A stretch of DNA of 64,000 nt from Treponema sp. CETP13. Lineage in GTDB: Bacteria; Spirochaetota; Spirochaetia; Treponematales; Treponemataceae. This document shows positions 32,828 through 44,501 of this stretch, one piece after another. Position numbers and translations under genes: made by a program. The notes under the pieces were generated by a model that was not told where the DNA came from, did no database searches, and worked only from the letters and a program-made list of their open reading frames with translations. Positions within the stretch are counted from its first letter, which is position 1; every line of letters begins with the position of its first letter. The stretch is taken from the NCBI GenBank assembly GCA_001885315.1, contig MLPZ01000012.1, positions 1 to 64,000 of the forward strand, given 5' to 3'.

Positions 32828-35578
32828 ATGAACGGTATAGAGATGGAAAAAGCCTATAATCCAATAGAATTTGAGGATAGACTTTACTCAAAATGGGAAA
32901 AAGAAGGATATTTTAAGCCTTCATCAGATGGAGATTCTCCAATTCATAATCAATATGATGCATCTAAAAGATCTTATACCATAGTCATTCCTCCTCCAAA
33001 TGTTACTGGTATTTTACATATGGGTCATGGGCTCAATAATTGTCTACAAGATATTTCTATTAGATATCATCGTATGAATGGGGATAATACACTTTGGGTT
33101 CCAGGAACCGATCATGCAGGTATTGCTACTCAAAATGTTGTCGAGCGTCGTCTCAAAAAAGAAGGTCTACGTCGTCAAGATTTAGGTCGTGATAAGTTTG
33201 TAGAGCGAACGTGGGAAGTAAAAAAAGAACATCATGATATTATAACAAAACAGCAGAGAAAACTTGGAAATTCTGTAGATTGGTCTCGCGAGAGATTTAC
33301 GATGGATAAAGGGCTTTCTAAAGCAGTTCGTGATGTTTTTGTAACCTTATATGAGCGCGGGCTTATTTATAAAGGTAAATATCTTATAAACTGGTGTCCA
33401 AGTTGTGGTACTGCATTAGCAGACGATGAAGTTGAACATGAAGATACCGCAGGCGCTATGTATCACATGTTTTATGAACGTTGTGATGGTAAAGGTAAAA
33501 TTGAAATTGCAACAACTCGTCCAGAAACGCTTTTTGGTGATACGGCGGTTGCTGTTCATCCAGAGGATCCTCGATATACAGATTTAATTGGGAAAAAAGT
33601 AAAATTAGCATTAACTAATAAAGAAATTCCTGTTATTGCTGACACATACGTTGATCGTGAATTTGGTACTGGTATAGTAAAGATTACTCCTGCTCATGAT
33701 CCTAATGACTGGCAAGTTGGAAAACGACATAATTTAGAAGTAATTAATATTCTTAATGATGATGCAACACTTAACGAGAATGTTCCTGAAAAATATCGTG
33801 GAATGGATTGTAAAACAGCTCGGAAAGTCGTGATTGAAGATTTAGAAGCTGCAGGTCTTTTTAAAGAAGAAGAACCTATAACTCATCCTGTGGGTCATTG
33901 TTATCGTTGTCACACTGTTGTAGAACCTTATTTAAGCGAGCAGTGGTTTGTAAAAATGGAGCCATTAGCCAAAAAAGCACTTAAATGCTGGAAAGATGGT
34001 GATATTACATTTTATCCAAAAAAATGGGAGAATACATATTCTCATTGGATGGAAAATATACGTGACTGGTGTATTAGTCGTCAGCTTTGGTGGGGACACC
34101 GCATTCCCGTTTGGTATTGCCAAGAATGTGGGGAAATGATTGTTGCTCGAGAAGATCCAAAAGTTTGTCCAAAGTGTGGGGCAAAAGCAGATAAACTTAA
34201 ACAAGAAGAAGATGTTCTTGACACATGGTTTTCTTCATGGCTTTGGCCTTTTAGTACGTTAGGGTGGCCTGATGGTAAAACAGCAGATGGTAAACCTACT
34301 AATGATTTAGATATTTTTTATCCTACAAGTGCGCTTGTTACAGCATATGATATTATCTTTTTTTGGGTAAGTCGTATGATTATGGCAGGACTTGAGTTTA
34401 CTGGAAAGGCTCCTTTTAAAGATATTTATATTCACTCTCTTGTGCGTGATAAAAAAGGACGCAAAATGAGCAAATCTTTAGGTAATGGTTTAGACCCTCT
34501 AGATCTTGTTAAAGATTATGGCTCAGATGCTGTTAAATTTACATTGGGCTTTTTATGTGCTCAAGGACAAGATGTTTTAGTCGATAAAGAGTCATTTAAA
34601 CTTGGAAGCCATTTTGCTAACAAAATATGGAATGCGAGTCGATATATTTTAGGCAATTTAGAGGGGCGTACTCTGGTTCCTGTAAAAGATAGCGATTTAA
34701 CCGAATTAGATATTTGGATCTATACATGCTTAAACTCTGCTGTTCAAAAAGTTCGCACAGCTCTCGATGGTTATAGATATAACGATGCAGCTCAGGCTAT
34801 GTATGAATATTTTTGGAGTGAATTTTGTGACTGGTATGTAGAGGGAACAAAACTTAGTTTTTGGAATGGCGATGATACCGAAAAAGATAGAGCTGTTTCG
34901 GTGTTGTTAAATGTAATGGAAGAAAGTCTACGGTTGTTGCATCCATATTTACCATTTATAACCGAAGAAATATATAGTAAACTTCCTTTAGTTGAAATAG
35001 TTAAAAATAGAAAACTTGTAAACGATAATAAAATTGTTACTATTAGTGAATGGGAAGGGATGTTAATATCAGCTCCGTATCCAGTTGTTACCGAAGCACG
35101 CGAAAATAATCGAACGACAACTAGATTTGCAGTACTACAGGATTTAATACGATCTATTCGTGCTCTACGAGCAGAATGTGGAATTGCACCTGATACTAAA
35201 CTCGAAATTGCATTAATGATTACAAAAGGGTCTCACGCAGAAGTTTGTGAAGAAAAAATAGATTTAATTAAACTTCTTGCAGGTGTAAAATCAATAAATT
35301 TTGTCGATAATAAACCTGAAAGTGCTATTGGTGCTGTCGGTGAAGGGTTTGAAGCTTTTGTCTTAACAGGTGGAAGTAGTGTTGATCTTGTTCAATTGAA
35401 AGCACGTTTCCAAAAAGAATTGGCTAAAGAACAAGGTTTTATAGATAAATGTACTAAAAAGCTTAATGGTAAGTTTTCTCAGAATGCTCCAGAAAAAGTT
35501 GTAGCTGCAGAACGAGAAAAGAAAGTTGCTGCAGAGCGTCGTGCAGAAAAATTAAAATCTTATCTTATAAATTTATAG
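32828..35578 (+). CDS. valS: Valyl-tRNA synthetase
   Basis: A 916-residue class I synthetase. The HIGH-type motif is HMGH (residues 64-67), the editing-domain zinc-ribbon-like cysteines are near CPSCGT and CYRCH, and KMSKS is at residues 546-550. The C-terminal coiled-coil arm (LKARFQKELAKEQGFIDKC) is typical. GAGGG precedes ATG 32828. A short HD protein follows after 8 bp, so the two probably form an operon. Confidence 0.97.
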   Translation: MNGIEMEKAYNPIEFEDRLYSKWEKEGYFKPSSDGDSPIHNQYDASKRSYTIVIPPPNVTGILHMGHGLNNCLQDISIRYHRMNGDNTLWVPGTDHAGIATQNVVERRLKKEGLRRQDLGRDKFVERTWEVKKEHHDIITKQQRKLGNSVDWSRERFTMDKGLSKAVRDVFVTLYERGLIYKGKYLINWCPSCGTALADDEVEHEDTAGAMYHMFYERCDGKGKIEIATTRPETLFGDTAVAVHPEDPRYTDLIGKKVKLALTNKEIPVIADTYVDREFGTGIVKITPAHDPNDWQVGKRHNLEVINILNDDATLNENVPEKYRGMDCKTARKVVIEDLEAAGLFKEEEPITHPVGHCYRCHTVVEPYLSEQWFVKMEPLAKKALKCWKDGDITFYPKKWENTYSHWMENIRDWCISRQLWWGHRIPVWYCQECGEMIVAREDPKVCPKCGAKADKLKQEEDVLDTWFSSWLWPFSTLGWPDGKTADGKPTNDLDIFYPTSALVTAYDIIFFWVSRMIMAGLEFTGKAPFKDIYIHSLVRDKKGRKMSKSLGNGLDPLDLVKDYGSDAVKFTLGFLCAQGQDVLVDKESFKLGSHFANKIWNASRYILGNLEGRTLVPVKDSDLTELDIWIYTCLNSAVQKVRTALDGYRYNDAAQAMYEYFWSEFCDWYVEGTKLSFWNGDDTEKDRAVSVLLNVMEESLRLLHPYLPFITEEIYSKLPLVEIVKNRKLVNDNKIVTISEWEGMLISAPYPVVTEARENNRTTTRFAVLQDLIRSIRALRAECGIAPDTKLEIALMITKGSHAEVCEEKIDLIKLLAGVKSINFVDNKPESAIGAVGEGFEAFVLTGGSSVDLVQLKARFQKELAKEQGFIDKCTKKLNGKFSQNAPEKVVAAEREKKVAAERRAEKLKSYLINL

Positions 35579-35586
35579 GAGGATAC

Positions 35587-36180
35587 ATGAAGGAATCAGA
35601 TAGAAATACAGATATGAATAAGCAATCTATGTTGCAACTTAAGGGTATCTATCTGGCTCCTTATATGCAGCTTGCAACAGCCCTTATTGGAAAAGCACGA
35701 CATGCTGGTGGAAACATGTTTAGACACCAGATCGATACATTGGGAATTCTTATAGATTATGGATATATCGATGGGGTTTTATTAAAGGCAGCATGTATTC
35801 ACGATTTAATAGAAGATGTTCCAGGTTATAACCAAAACAGCATTTTAGAGATTGATTCAGAATCTGCACAAGTGTATGAACTTGTTTTGGAAGTTACAAA
35901 ACGAAAAGGCCAAATTAAGTCAGATTATTTACGGGGCATTATCGAACACGGTAGCAAAAAAGCAAAAATACTAAAATGTGCAGATAGAATTAGTAACATG
36001 ATAAGTCTTGGTTTTGTCACAGATTCATCTTTTATAGAGAGGTATTGTGAAGAAACAGAATTATACATTCTTCCTATAGCTCTTAACGTAGATTATGACA
36101 TGTATCAAGAGCTTATTTCTCTTATTATTACTCGGCGAAAATATTTAGAAGATTGTGGTTGGTTCGAAAAAAATAAATAA
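35587..36180 (+). CDS. HD-domain protein resembling (p)ppGpp hydrolases
   Basis: A 197-residue protein with the RelA/SpoT hydrolase-type pattern: His47, IHDLIEDV (His72-Asp73, Glu76-Asp77) and KCADRISNM (Asp133). There is no synthetase or TGS domain, so it resembles the small MESH1-like hydrolases. A good GGAGG lies before the ATG, immediately after valS. Substrate is inferred by family only, but co-transcription with an aminoacyl-tRNA synthetase fits a stringent-response link. Confidence 0.85.
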   Translation: MKESDRNTDMNKQSMLQLKGIYLAPYMQLATALIGKARHAGGNMFRHQIDTLGILIDYGYIDGVLLKAACIHDLIEDVPGYNQNSILEIDSESAQVYELVLEVTKRKGQIKSDYLRGIIEHGSKKAKILKCADRISNMISLGFVTDSSFIERYCEETELYILPIALNVDYDMYQELISLIITRRKYLEDCGWFEKNK

Positions 36181-36200
36181 AATGCGAGTTTTTCAATCTA

Positions 36201-36229
36201 TTGACAATCAACCGCAATAAAACTATTAT
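36201..36229 (+). promoter_or_regulatory. Promoter of gapA
   Basis: TTGACA (36201-36206), 17 bases, TATTAT (36224-36229). The start codon is 37 bases downstream with GGAG before it. Confidence 0.75.
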
Positions 36230-36239
36230 ATAGTTATAA

Positions 36240-37265
<1,026 letters not shown>

Positions 37266-37306
37266 TTTTTTTAATTATATAGTAATTGTGATAATTTCAT
37301 AATGAC

Positions 37307-37341
37307 AAAGGGCTATCCAAAAGGATAGTCCTTTTTTTTTT
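37307..37341 (+). terminator. Intrinsic terminator of gapA
   Basis: AAAGGGCTATCC (37307-37318) pairs with GGATAGTCCTTT across an AAAA loop and is followed by a run of 9-10 T. Confidence 0.9.
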
Positions 37342-37423
37342 ACTTGCTACCTTGGATTTGCTTTTATGTAATTTTGCATCTATACTATAAGATATAGACT
37401 GGTACTATTATGGGAGGTCTTTT

Positions 37424-39238
37424 ATGACCATAAAACGAAAACTTTCACTATTTTTTTGTGCTATGCTTGGAGTCACTTTGACTCTTTTGGTGTTAAGTTT
37501 GTTAATCGTAAGATCTAGCAGAAATGCAACACAAGAAATAGAAAATGAGTCTCTTTATTATTCTAAATTAGGTGATGAGGCTCTTGATAACCTTCAAAAT
37601 ATAGAAAAAATTTATCTTGAACAATTTGCATTGCGTCAATCTGGGTACAATGTCTCTTCATTAAATACTTATACAAAATCGTTTATAAGTAAACTTGATG
37701 AATTTTCTTCTAATTACCAAAAAACCAAAGAAAATGGTAAGTTAGCAGAAATTGAAATAATAAAAAAATATTTTAAAAAAATGCAAACTGTTGCAGATTC
37801 TGTTAATAAAGAGTATGAACTTGGAGATCAGAGTAGGGCGAATAGTTTTTATCAAGAATTTGCTAATTATTCTATAACTATACATGATAAACTGAATCGT
37901 ATTGTAAGTTCATCTTCTCTCTTGCTTGAAAGTTCCTTGACAGATATGGAACAAACTGCAATTAAAAATATAAATATACAATTACTTATTGGGCTTATTG
38001 TTATTATTATTACACCTTTTGTTATTATTTTATTGGTGAGAAATATTACAAAACAATTGCGTTTTGTTTCAGATGTTTCTGCTGATTTAGCCGAAGATGA
38101 AGGGGATTTAACAATAAGAATAAATAATAGCAATAACGATGAAATTGGAATCATGAGCAGAAATTTTGATAAATTTCTCAATCGTTTAACAGACCTTATT
38201 CAAAATATGCGATTAAACTTTTCTGCAATTAGTAAGAAGTCTCAAGAATTAAATGTTGTCATGAACGAGACATATACTTTTTCTTCTTCGCTTGCAGAAA
38301 CGGGTAAAAATATAGATGATTTAGTAGATGTACAAAAAAAATCTGTAGAGGCCGTAGCGAGTTCTGTAAATCAAATTAGTGAGAATATAGCAACGCAAGA
38401 TGAGAAAATAACAGAACAAGCCACAAATTTAAATGAAAGTTCAGCTGCAGTTGAACAAATGGTAGCCAATATTAGATCTATAAATCAAAATTTAGAATCA
38501 AATGTAAGTGAGTTTAATCAGCTTCAAGATGTTGTCAAAGAGGGAAGTTCTAATCTAGATGTTTTAAAACAAACCATATTAAAATTAGAAGAACAATCAG
38601 AGTCAGTTGTTGGTGCTAATAAAATTATTAGTAGTATATCGGCACAAACTAATCTTCTTGCAATGAATGCAGCTATAGAAGCTGCTCATGCAGGAGAAAA
38701 TGGAAAAGGCTTTGCTGTTGTAGCGGATGAGATTAGAAAATTAGCAGAAACTTCTGCTGCTCAAACAAAAGTTATTAGATCCAATCTAGATGATTTAAAT
38801 AAGGCTATAGATTTGTCAGTACAGCTTTCTGATAAAGCTGGAGATTCTTATTCTTCAATTATTGATTCTGTGAATACAGTTGTTAAAATTGAAACTGAGG
38901 TCGGAACAGCAATGAGTGAGCAGTCTGAAGGAACAACTGAAGTATTAACTGCACTTAAGAATATTGCAGATATTACAGAGTCTGTTCATTCTGGTTCTGA
39001 AAGTATGATGAGTGGTAGTTCGTCAGTTTTAACTGAAATAAATAACCTAGAAGATGCTACAAGCAAAGTTCGAGAAAATGCAAAAAGAATTGCTGATCAA
39101 TCTATAAAAATTACAAACAAGATTAAAAATTCGCTTTCTGTAATGAATGATAATAATACCGCAATATCAACAATGGATGACAATCTTGCTTTATTTAAGA
39201 CTGAAAAGCTTGAACAAAAAACAGAAAATGAATCATAA
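37424..39238 (+). CDS. Methyl-accepting chemotaxis protein
   Basis: A 604-residue MCP. TM1 is at about residues 8-30. A periplasmic four-helix sensor of about 150 residues follows, then TM2 near 186-207, a HAMP domain (about 208-262) and a signalling coiled coil with the CheA/CheW hairpin tip [20 protein letters not shown] near residue 410 and then [19 protein letters not shown] precedes the ATG. The ligand is unknown. No chemotaxis operon is in this window. Confidence 0.95.
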   Translation: MTIKRKLSLFFCAMLGVTLTLLVLSLLIVRSSRNATQEIENESLYYSKLGDEALDNLQNIEKIYLEQFALRQSGYNVSSLNTYTKSFISKLDEFSSNYQKTKENGKLAEIEIIKKYFKKMQTVADSVNKEYELGDQSRANSFYQEFANYSITIHDKLNRIVSSSSLLLESSLTDMEQTAIKNINIQLLIGLIVIIITPFVIILLVRNITKQLRFVSDVSADLAEDEGDLTIRINNSNNDEIGIMSRNFDKFLNRLTDLIQNMRLNFSAISKKSQELNVVMNETYTFSSSLAETGKNIDDLVDVQKKSVEAVASSVNQISENIATQDEKITEQATNLNESSAAVEQMVANIRSINQNLESNVSEFNQLQDVVKEGSSNLDVLKQTILKLEEQSESVVGANKIISSISAQTNLLAMNAAIEAAHAGENGKGFAVVADEIRKLAETSAAQTKVIRSNLDDLNKAIDLSVQLSDKAGDSYSSIIDSVNTVVKIETEVGTAMSEQSEGTTEVLTALKNIADITESVHSGSESMMSGSSSVLTEINNLEDATSKVRENAKRIADQSIKITNKIKNSLSVMNDNNTAISTMDDNLALFKTEKLEQKTENES

Positions 39239-39240
39239 AA

Positions 39241-40380
39241 TTAATGAGTAAACTGATTTAAGAAAAGTTGTAATCCTTTTGATTGTGGTATGTTAGAACG
39301 GGCAACCTGAAAAAATAATTGTATGATTTTCCAGATTGCTGCTCTATTTGAGCTGTCAATTTTTCTTAATGCTACTATTATTTCGGTGGAATGTTTTATC
39401 CATTGTTCTCCCACTTCGGATAGAGAGTCAGTGCTCAATGTATCTAATATGGCATATAATGATTCCAAAAATGATAGTAATTCTTCATTCGTTATATTTT
39501 CTAACCATTGTTTTACTGTTTTTTCGATAAAAATGGATTCTTCCGTTCTTGAGTCAAGTGTTATAAATGTTGGTCCATTTAATTGCCATGAAAAAGGATC
39601 ATGTTGCATGATTCCGTTTTTTTCTGAGCTTTGTATAATTGTATAATCATTTGGATGGTTTAGTAAAACTCCGACAAGAGAGGATTGAGGAATAAAGCTC
39701 TTTATTCGTTTTAGATTTTTTATATATGATGGGGTGTTAGTTATTTCTGAAATAAAACCCGGACCATCATAGGAATATACGCTTTTAATACGTTTGCTTG
39801 TTTTTGGTGAGCAAAAAGAACTAGCATACATAGCTAAATTACCACCCTTTGAGTGTCCCATTATGCAAATCTTTCCATGAATATTTCTGGCAGCTTGTTC
39901 TAAATAATCTAGTGCATCTTGTTGGGCAGGGATTGGATTCTTGTAACTAAGATTCAAATCTTCTTTCCACCCTGTCAGTGTTTCATCTGTACCACGATAA
40001 ACAATACAGAGCGTTTTGTCATCTAATCGAGCAGAATAGGCTGCAAATTGTTCTTGTTTAGCAGAATTAAAAATTGAAATAAAGCAACGAATTTTTATGG
40101 TGCCATATCTTTTTGATTGTCCTGTTTCTAATAATAGGTTTTCTGTAAGTGGATTTATTACAGAATATTCTTTTTCTGGTGCGTTTTCGCGAGGATTCAT
40201 AATTCCATACTCGTATGCAACTTCTCTTAAAGTTGTTTCGGTATCAAAATCATCAGGTATAAGAGCATCTATTTTTGAATAGGCAAGTTGAGATAAAATG
40301 AGTCCATCGATTTCATTAAAAGGATACTCTTTAAAAGTTAAATCTCCACGCCATAAAACATAATCCATTATAGAGGACAT
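39241..40380 (-). CDS. DUF2974 (Mbeg1-like) alpha/beta hydrolase
   Basis: A 379-residue lipase-like protein. An N-terminal DUF2974 segment (MDYVLWRGDLTFKEYPFNE) is followed by the nucleophile elbow GHSKGGNLA near residue 174 and the strand VYSYDGPGFISEI near 205. AAGGAG precedes the ATG. The last third is helical. It is convergent with the MCP (3 bp apart). Substrate unknown. There is no signal peptide, so it is probably cytoplasmic. Confidence 0.88.
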   Translation of the reverse strand: MSSIMDYVLWRGDLTFKEYPFNEIDGLILSQLAYSKIDALIPDDFDTETTLREVAYEYGIMNPRENAPEKEYSVINPLTENLLLETGQSKRYGTIKIRCFISIFNSAKQEQFAAYSARLDDKTLCIVYRGTDETLTGWKEDLNLSYKNPIPAQQDALDYLEQAARNIHGKICIMGHSKGGNLAMYASSFCSPKTSKRIKSVYSYDGPGFISEITNTPSYIKNLKRIKSFIPQSSLVGVLLNHPNDYTIIQSSEKNGIMQHDPFSWQLNGPTFITLDSRTEESIFIEKTVKQWLENITNEELLSFLESLYAILDTLSTDSLSEVGEQWIKHSTEIIVALRKIDSSNRAAIWKIIQLFFQVARSNIPQSKGLQLFLNQFTH

Positions 40381-40449
40381 CTTATAACTCCTTATTACGA
40401 ACGTCTTTGTAATATATACAAAATAACTTTATAAGTCTATACAAATGGT

Positions 40450-40478
40450 TTTAATTATTTGTAATCTCATGTTATACT
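40450..40478 (+). promoter_or_regulatory. Possible promoter of deoD
   Basis: TTTAAT (40450-40455), 17 bases, TATACT (40473-40478). The -35 match is poor. Confidence 0.4.
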
Positions 40479-40528
40479 AACATTGTTAAATTATAATGAT
40501 ATCTAAATTCGGGTTTTAAGGAGAATTT

Positions 40529-41230
40529 ATGAGTACACATATCGCGGCAAAAAAGGGTGAAATCGCAGAAGTTGTTTTACTTCCGGGTGACCCTCTTAGA
40601 GCAAAGTTTATTGCTGAAACATTTTTGGAAAATGCTAAGTGTTATAGTGAGATTAGGAATATGTATGGTTTTACAGGAACATACAAAGATAAAAAAGTTT
40701 CTGTTCAAGGGACAGGAATGGGACAGCCATCACTTTCTATATATGTTAATGAGTTGTTTCAGTTTTATGGTGTAAAAAAAGCTATTCGTATAGGAACATG
40801 TGGGGCAATACATAAAGATGTAAAAATACGTGATGTTATTCTTGCAAATTCTGCTTGTTCTGATTCGGCACTCTTAAATCAGCGATTTGGGAACTTACAT
40901 TTTGCTCCAACGGCTAATTGGGAGTTACTTTCAAAAGCAAAGGCTATAGCCGATGAAATGGGTGTTCGCAATGTTGTTGCTCCTGTTGTTTCAAGTGATT
41001 TGTTCTATGATGATAACGAAAACTGGAAACTATGGGCAAAATACGGAGTGCTTGGAGTTGAGATGGAAGCAGCTGAGCTTTATACGTTGGCTGCAAAATT
41101 TAGCCGTCAAGCTTTAGGAATTATGACTGTTTCAGATCATATTGTAACTGGAGAAACAACTACAGCTCAAGAAAGACAAGAAACATTTAAGAATATGATG
41201 AAAATTGCTTTAGAAACAGCAATAGCTTAG
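40529..41230 (+). CDS. deoD: Purine-nucleoside phosphorylase
   Basis: A 233-residue hexameric-type PNP that splits purine (deoxy)nucleosides with phosphate. [19 protein letters not shown] near 20, [18 protein letters not shown] near 87 and [16 protein letters not shown] near 178 are diagnostic. AAGGAG lies before the ATG. It sits ahead of the sugar-activation genes with an 18 bp gap, so read-through is likely. The pentose phosphate it releases would be handled by deoB downstream on the other strand. Confidence 0.95.
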   Translation: MSTHIAAKKGEIAEVVLLPGDPLRAKFIAETFLENAKCYSEIRNMYGFTGTYKDKKVSVQGTGMGQPSLSIYVNELFQFYGVKKAIRIGTCGAIHKDVKIRDVILANSACSDSALLNQRFGNLHFAPTANWELLSKAKAIADEMGVRNVVAPVVSSDLFYDDNENWKLWAKYGVLGVEMEAAELYTLAAKFSRQALGIMTVSDHIVTGETTTAQERQETFKNMMKIALETAIA

Positions 41231-41248
41231 GTTTAGGGGAGTATAGAA

Positions 41249-42160
41249 ATGAAACCAACTCTTATGGTTTTAGCGGCAGGAATGGGTAGCCGTTATGGTG
41301 GGGTAAAACAAATAGATAGTGTTGGACGTAACGGTGAAACGTTACTTGATTTTGCAACGTATGATGCAAAGGTAAGTGGATTTGGAAAAGTTGTTTATAT
41401 AATTAGAAAAGATATAGAAAAAGATTTTCGTGAAAGATTTTTTAATCGAGTTGCCCGCAATTTTGATGCTGATTATGTTTTTCAAACTGCTGATTCAATT
41501 TTTACTGAGTCACAAAAAGCAAAAATATCTAAGACTAGAACAAAACCTTGGGGTACAATGCATGCTATTTTATGTGCTGAAAAAGCAGTAAAAGAACCCT
41601 TTGCAGTAATTAACGCAGATGATTACTATGGTCGAAAAGCTTTTGAGATTCAATATGAACATTTATCAAAACAGGGAATAGATTCAGTTGAACATTCTAT
41701 GGTTGGGTATGTTTTAGAAAATACTATGAGTAAAGAAGGCTCTGTTTCTCGTGGTGTTTGTGTTATAGAAGATGGCTATCTAAAGTCTATGGACGAGAAT
41801 TTAAAGATTTATTATGAAAATGGTAAAGTAATCTCGGAGCGTCCAAATGGGAAATTTACTCTAACCGGGAAAGAATGGGTAAGTATGAATTTGTTTGGAT
41901 TTACGCAGAAAGCTTTTGAAGGATTCCATACATATTGGGATAACTTTGTCGCAAATAACATATCTGAAGAAAAAGCAGAAGCTCTTTTACCTGTTGCTGC
42001 TGGTGACATTGTAAAACGTGGGGATGGAAAAGTTAAGTTTTACTCATCCCCAGAAAAATGGTTTGGCATGACATATCCAAAAGATAAAGAAATTGTTAAA
42101 TCAGAAATTGCTAAAAAAATTGATTCTGGATATTATCCAGAATTGCTTTGGGAGAAATAG
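41249..42160 (+). CDS. Sugar-phosphate nucleotidyltransferase family protein
   Basis: A 303-residue NTP transferase. Its N-terminal signature LMVLAAGMGSRYGGVKQID is at residue 5, and the metal-binding region INADDYYGRKAF is near 126. The family is related to glucose-1-phosphate uridylyltransferases but is shorter. The gene is followed by manA after 3 bp and by an MFS transporter, suggesting one pathway for an imported hexose. Nucleotide and sugar are not determined from sequence. Confidence 0.85.
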   Translation: MKPTLMVLAAGMGSRYGGVKQIDSVGRNGETLLDFATYDAKVSGFGKVVYIIRKDIEKDFRERFFNRVARNFDADYVFQTADSIFTESQKAKISKTRTKPWGTMHAILCAEKAVKEPFAVINADDYYGRKAFEIQYEHLSKQGIDSVEHSMVGYVLENTMSKEGSVSRGVCVIEDGYLKSMDENLKIYYENGKVISERPNGKFTLTGKEWVSMNLFGFTQKAFEGFHTYWDNFVANNISEEKAEALLPVAAGDIVKRGDGKVKFYSSPEKWFGMTYPKDKEIVKSEIAKKIDSGYYPELLWEK

Positions 42161-42163
42161 CAT

Positions 42164-43030
42164 ATGTTTAAAACTATTCCATATATTTCTGAAAAAGTAT
42201 GGGGATATGAGAGATGGATTATTTCTACACATAAAGCAGGGCAGTCATTAATTGATGGTACGACCCAATTTATTGGTGGTAAAAAAATAAATAAAGTTGT
42301 TGGTGAAAATTATCCTTTACTAATAAAGATTATTCAAACGAATGATAATTTATCTGTTCAAGTTCATCCTGATGATGAGTATGCTAAGAGAGTTGAAAAT
42401 ACGTCTGGAAAAACTGAATGTTGGTATATTCTTGATGCAGAACCTGGGGCAACTTTAATTTGTGGGCTTAACAAAAAGTATACGCAAGAAGAGTTACGAA
42501 TTGCTATTAAGGATAATAAATTAGAATCTTGTTTACGATATATTCCGGTATCTAAAGGTGATTTGGTTTTTATCCCAGCAGGCACAGTTCATGCAATCCA
42601 GGGAGGAATACGGCTCATAGAAATACAAGAACCGAGCGATATAACCTATCGACTGTATGATTGGGGGCGTAAAAGAAAGACACATATAGAAAAAGCACTT
42701 GACGTAATAAAAAATAATACTCCAGATTCTGTAAAAGATTTTACAGGACCTTTTGATTGTAAATATTTTAAACTCGATAAGATTGATATTACTTCAGAAG
42801 TAAAAATTAATTTTGACGAAGCTGTGAAAGATAAAGAGGGTAATGTAAAAGAAACTCCAGCAGGGAAGACTGGTTGGGTTAGTTTTTTTGTTATTTCTGG
42901 TACTGCAGACTTAGAATCTAGTTCTGGCGAAAAAATAAACGTGAAGGCCGAAGATACTTTAATGGTTCGCGTTGATGAGATACTTACAGTAAAAAATGTA
43001 AATGACTTTTCCATTTTAAAGATACTCTAA
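42164..43030 (+). CDS. manA: Mannose-6-phosphate isomerase, class I
   Basis: A 288-residue short class I isomerase that interconverts mannose-6-P and fructose-6-P. The zinc-site motifs are QVHPDDEYA near residue 66 and PAGTVHAIQGG near 138, with the conserved EIQEPSDITYRLYDWGR. GGAG precedes the ATG within the end of the previous gene. It lies in an operon with the nucleotidyltransferase and MFS genes. Confidence 0.92.
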   Translation: MFKTIPYISEKVWGYERWIISTHKAGQSLIDGTTQFIGGKKINKVVGENYPLLIKIIQTNDNLSVQVHPDDEYAKRVENTSGKTECWYILDAEPGATLICGLNKKYTQEELRIAIKDNKLESCLRYIPVSKGDLVFIPAGTVHAIQGGIRLIEIQEPSDITYRLYDWGRKRKTHIEKALDVIKNNTPDSVKDFTGPFDCKYFKLDKIDITSEVKINFDEAVKDKEGNVKETPAGKTGWVSFFVISGTADLESSSGEKINVKAEDTLMVRVDEILTVKNVNDFSILKIL

Positions 43031-43061
43031 CAAATACAAGAAAATTAGGAGAAAACAGTAT

Positions 43062-44336
43062 ATGAAACTCAACTATAAGCGAACTATTTTTATAGGTTTT
43101 GCATTTTTATCGATTTGTTCTTTTTGGCAAATGTATGACAATATTATTCCTTTAATTTTGCAAAATACGTTTGGTTTAAAAGAAACTGTAGTTGGGTTTG
43201 TTATGTCAATTGATAACATTTTGGCTGTTTTTTTGCTCCCTCTTATTGGGGGTATTTCTGATCGAGTAGATACTAGATTAGGAAAACGAACGCCATTTAT
43301 TATTGTAGGAACTATTGTTTCTGTTGTTTTTATGTTGCTATTACCTTTTGCAGATTCAGCTGAAATTTTTTGGCTGTTTGTACTTGCTCTTGGTGTAACG
43401 CTTTTTTCAATGGCAATGTACAGAACTCCTGCTGTAGCGTTAATGCCTGATTTAACACCTCGTCCGCTTCGTAGTAAAGGAAATGCTATTATTAACTTGA
43501 TGGGGGCCTTAGGAGCAATCTATACTTTAATACTTATTAAAACTATTGTTGATCCAGGGGATAGACCTAATTATTTCCCTTTGTTTATTGGTATTGCAGG
43601 TATCATGATTATAGCAGTTATAATTTTAATTTTTACAATTCATGAAAAAAGCTTGGCAAAGACAATTGCAGAAGAATATCCAGAAGAGGCAAAAGAAGAT
43701 GCTAAAATTGAAGAAGAAGGACTCAGTCCTGATGTAAAAAAGAGTTTAATGTTTATTTTAATTTCAATTTCATTATGGTTTATGGCATATAATGCTGTTA
43801 CCACTGCTTTTTCAAGATATGCAACAAAGGTATGGGGGCTTGGTGGAGGAGCTTATGCTGGCTGTTTAATGGTTGCTACGGTTGCTGCTGTTTTAAGCTA
43901 TATTCCAATTGGATTTATCTCGGAAAAATTAGGAAGAAAAAAGACTATTATGGGTGGGGTAGTTATCATGATAATTTGTTATCTATCAGCATCTTTTTTT
44001 AGTAATTTTAATTTTGTAATTAATGTCTTTTTTGCTTTTATTGGTTTTTCTTGGGCCGCTATTAATGTTAATTCCTTGCCAATGGTAGTAGAAATGAGTA
44101 AAGGAAGCGATATCGGTAAATATACTGGCTTATACTACACTTTCTCGATGTCAGCTCAAATTGTTACTCCCATACTTTCTGGATTTTTATTACAGCATGT
44201 TTCATACAAAACATTGTTCCCGTATGCAGTCTTTTTTATGTTACTTGCTTTTATTTCTATGATTCAGGTTAAACATGGAGATTCAAAACCAACCAAAAAG
44301 AAAAGCGTAATTGAACATTTTGATGTAGATGATTAA
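43062..44336 (+). CDS. MFS sugar transporter (SLC45/GPH-like)
   Basis: A 424-residue 12-TM transporter. The loop motif SDRVDTRLGKRTPFIIVGT near residue 67 is typical of the sugar-cation symporters related to SLC45. EKLGRKKTIMGGVV near 290 is the second-half counterpart. GGAG precedes the ATG. As the last gene of the nucleotidyltransferase-manA operon it probably imports the sugar that those enzymes process. Confidence 0.86.
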   Translation: MKLNYKRTIFIGFAFLSICSFWQMYDNIIPLILQNTFGLKETVVGFVMSIDNILAVFLLPLIGGISDRVDTRLGKRTPFIIVGTIVSVVFMLLLPFADSAEIFWLFVLALGVTLFSMAMYRTPAVALMPDLTPRPLRSKGNAIINLMGALGAIYTLILIKTIVDPGDRPNYFPLFIGIAGIMIIAVIILIFTIHEKSLAKTIAEEYPEEAKEDAKIEEEGLSPDVKKSLMFILISISLWFMAYNAVTTAFSRYATKVWGLGGGAYAGCLMVATVAAVLSYIPIGFISEKLGRKKTIMGGVVIMIICYLSASFFSNFNFVINVFFAFIGFSWAAINVNSLPMVVEMSKGSDIGKYTGLYYTFSMSAQIVTPILSGFLLQHVSYKTLFPYAVFFMLLAFISMIQVKHGDSKPTKKKSVIEHFDVDD

Positions 44337-44378
44337 TGTAGAATTTGACTTTAACATGTATAAATAAGAATGTTTGCG

Positions 44379-44407
44379 TTGATTAAAACTATAAAAATAT
44401 ATATAAT
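44379..44407 (+). promoter_or_regulatory. Promoter of the NifU-like/GGGtGRT operon
   Basis: TTGATT (44379-44384), 17 bases, TATAAT (44402-44407). The 5' UTR of about 90 nt contains a weak ATGCA/TGCAT hairpin. The AGGAG site is at 44488-44492. Confidence 0.7.
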
Positions 44408-44501
44408 AGCCAAGCTATGCTCATAAATGGTAACGTTTGCGAGATATGCATTTTATTTTGTTGTGCATGATAACATGTGTCAACTACAGGAGATATAACA
44501 G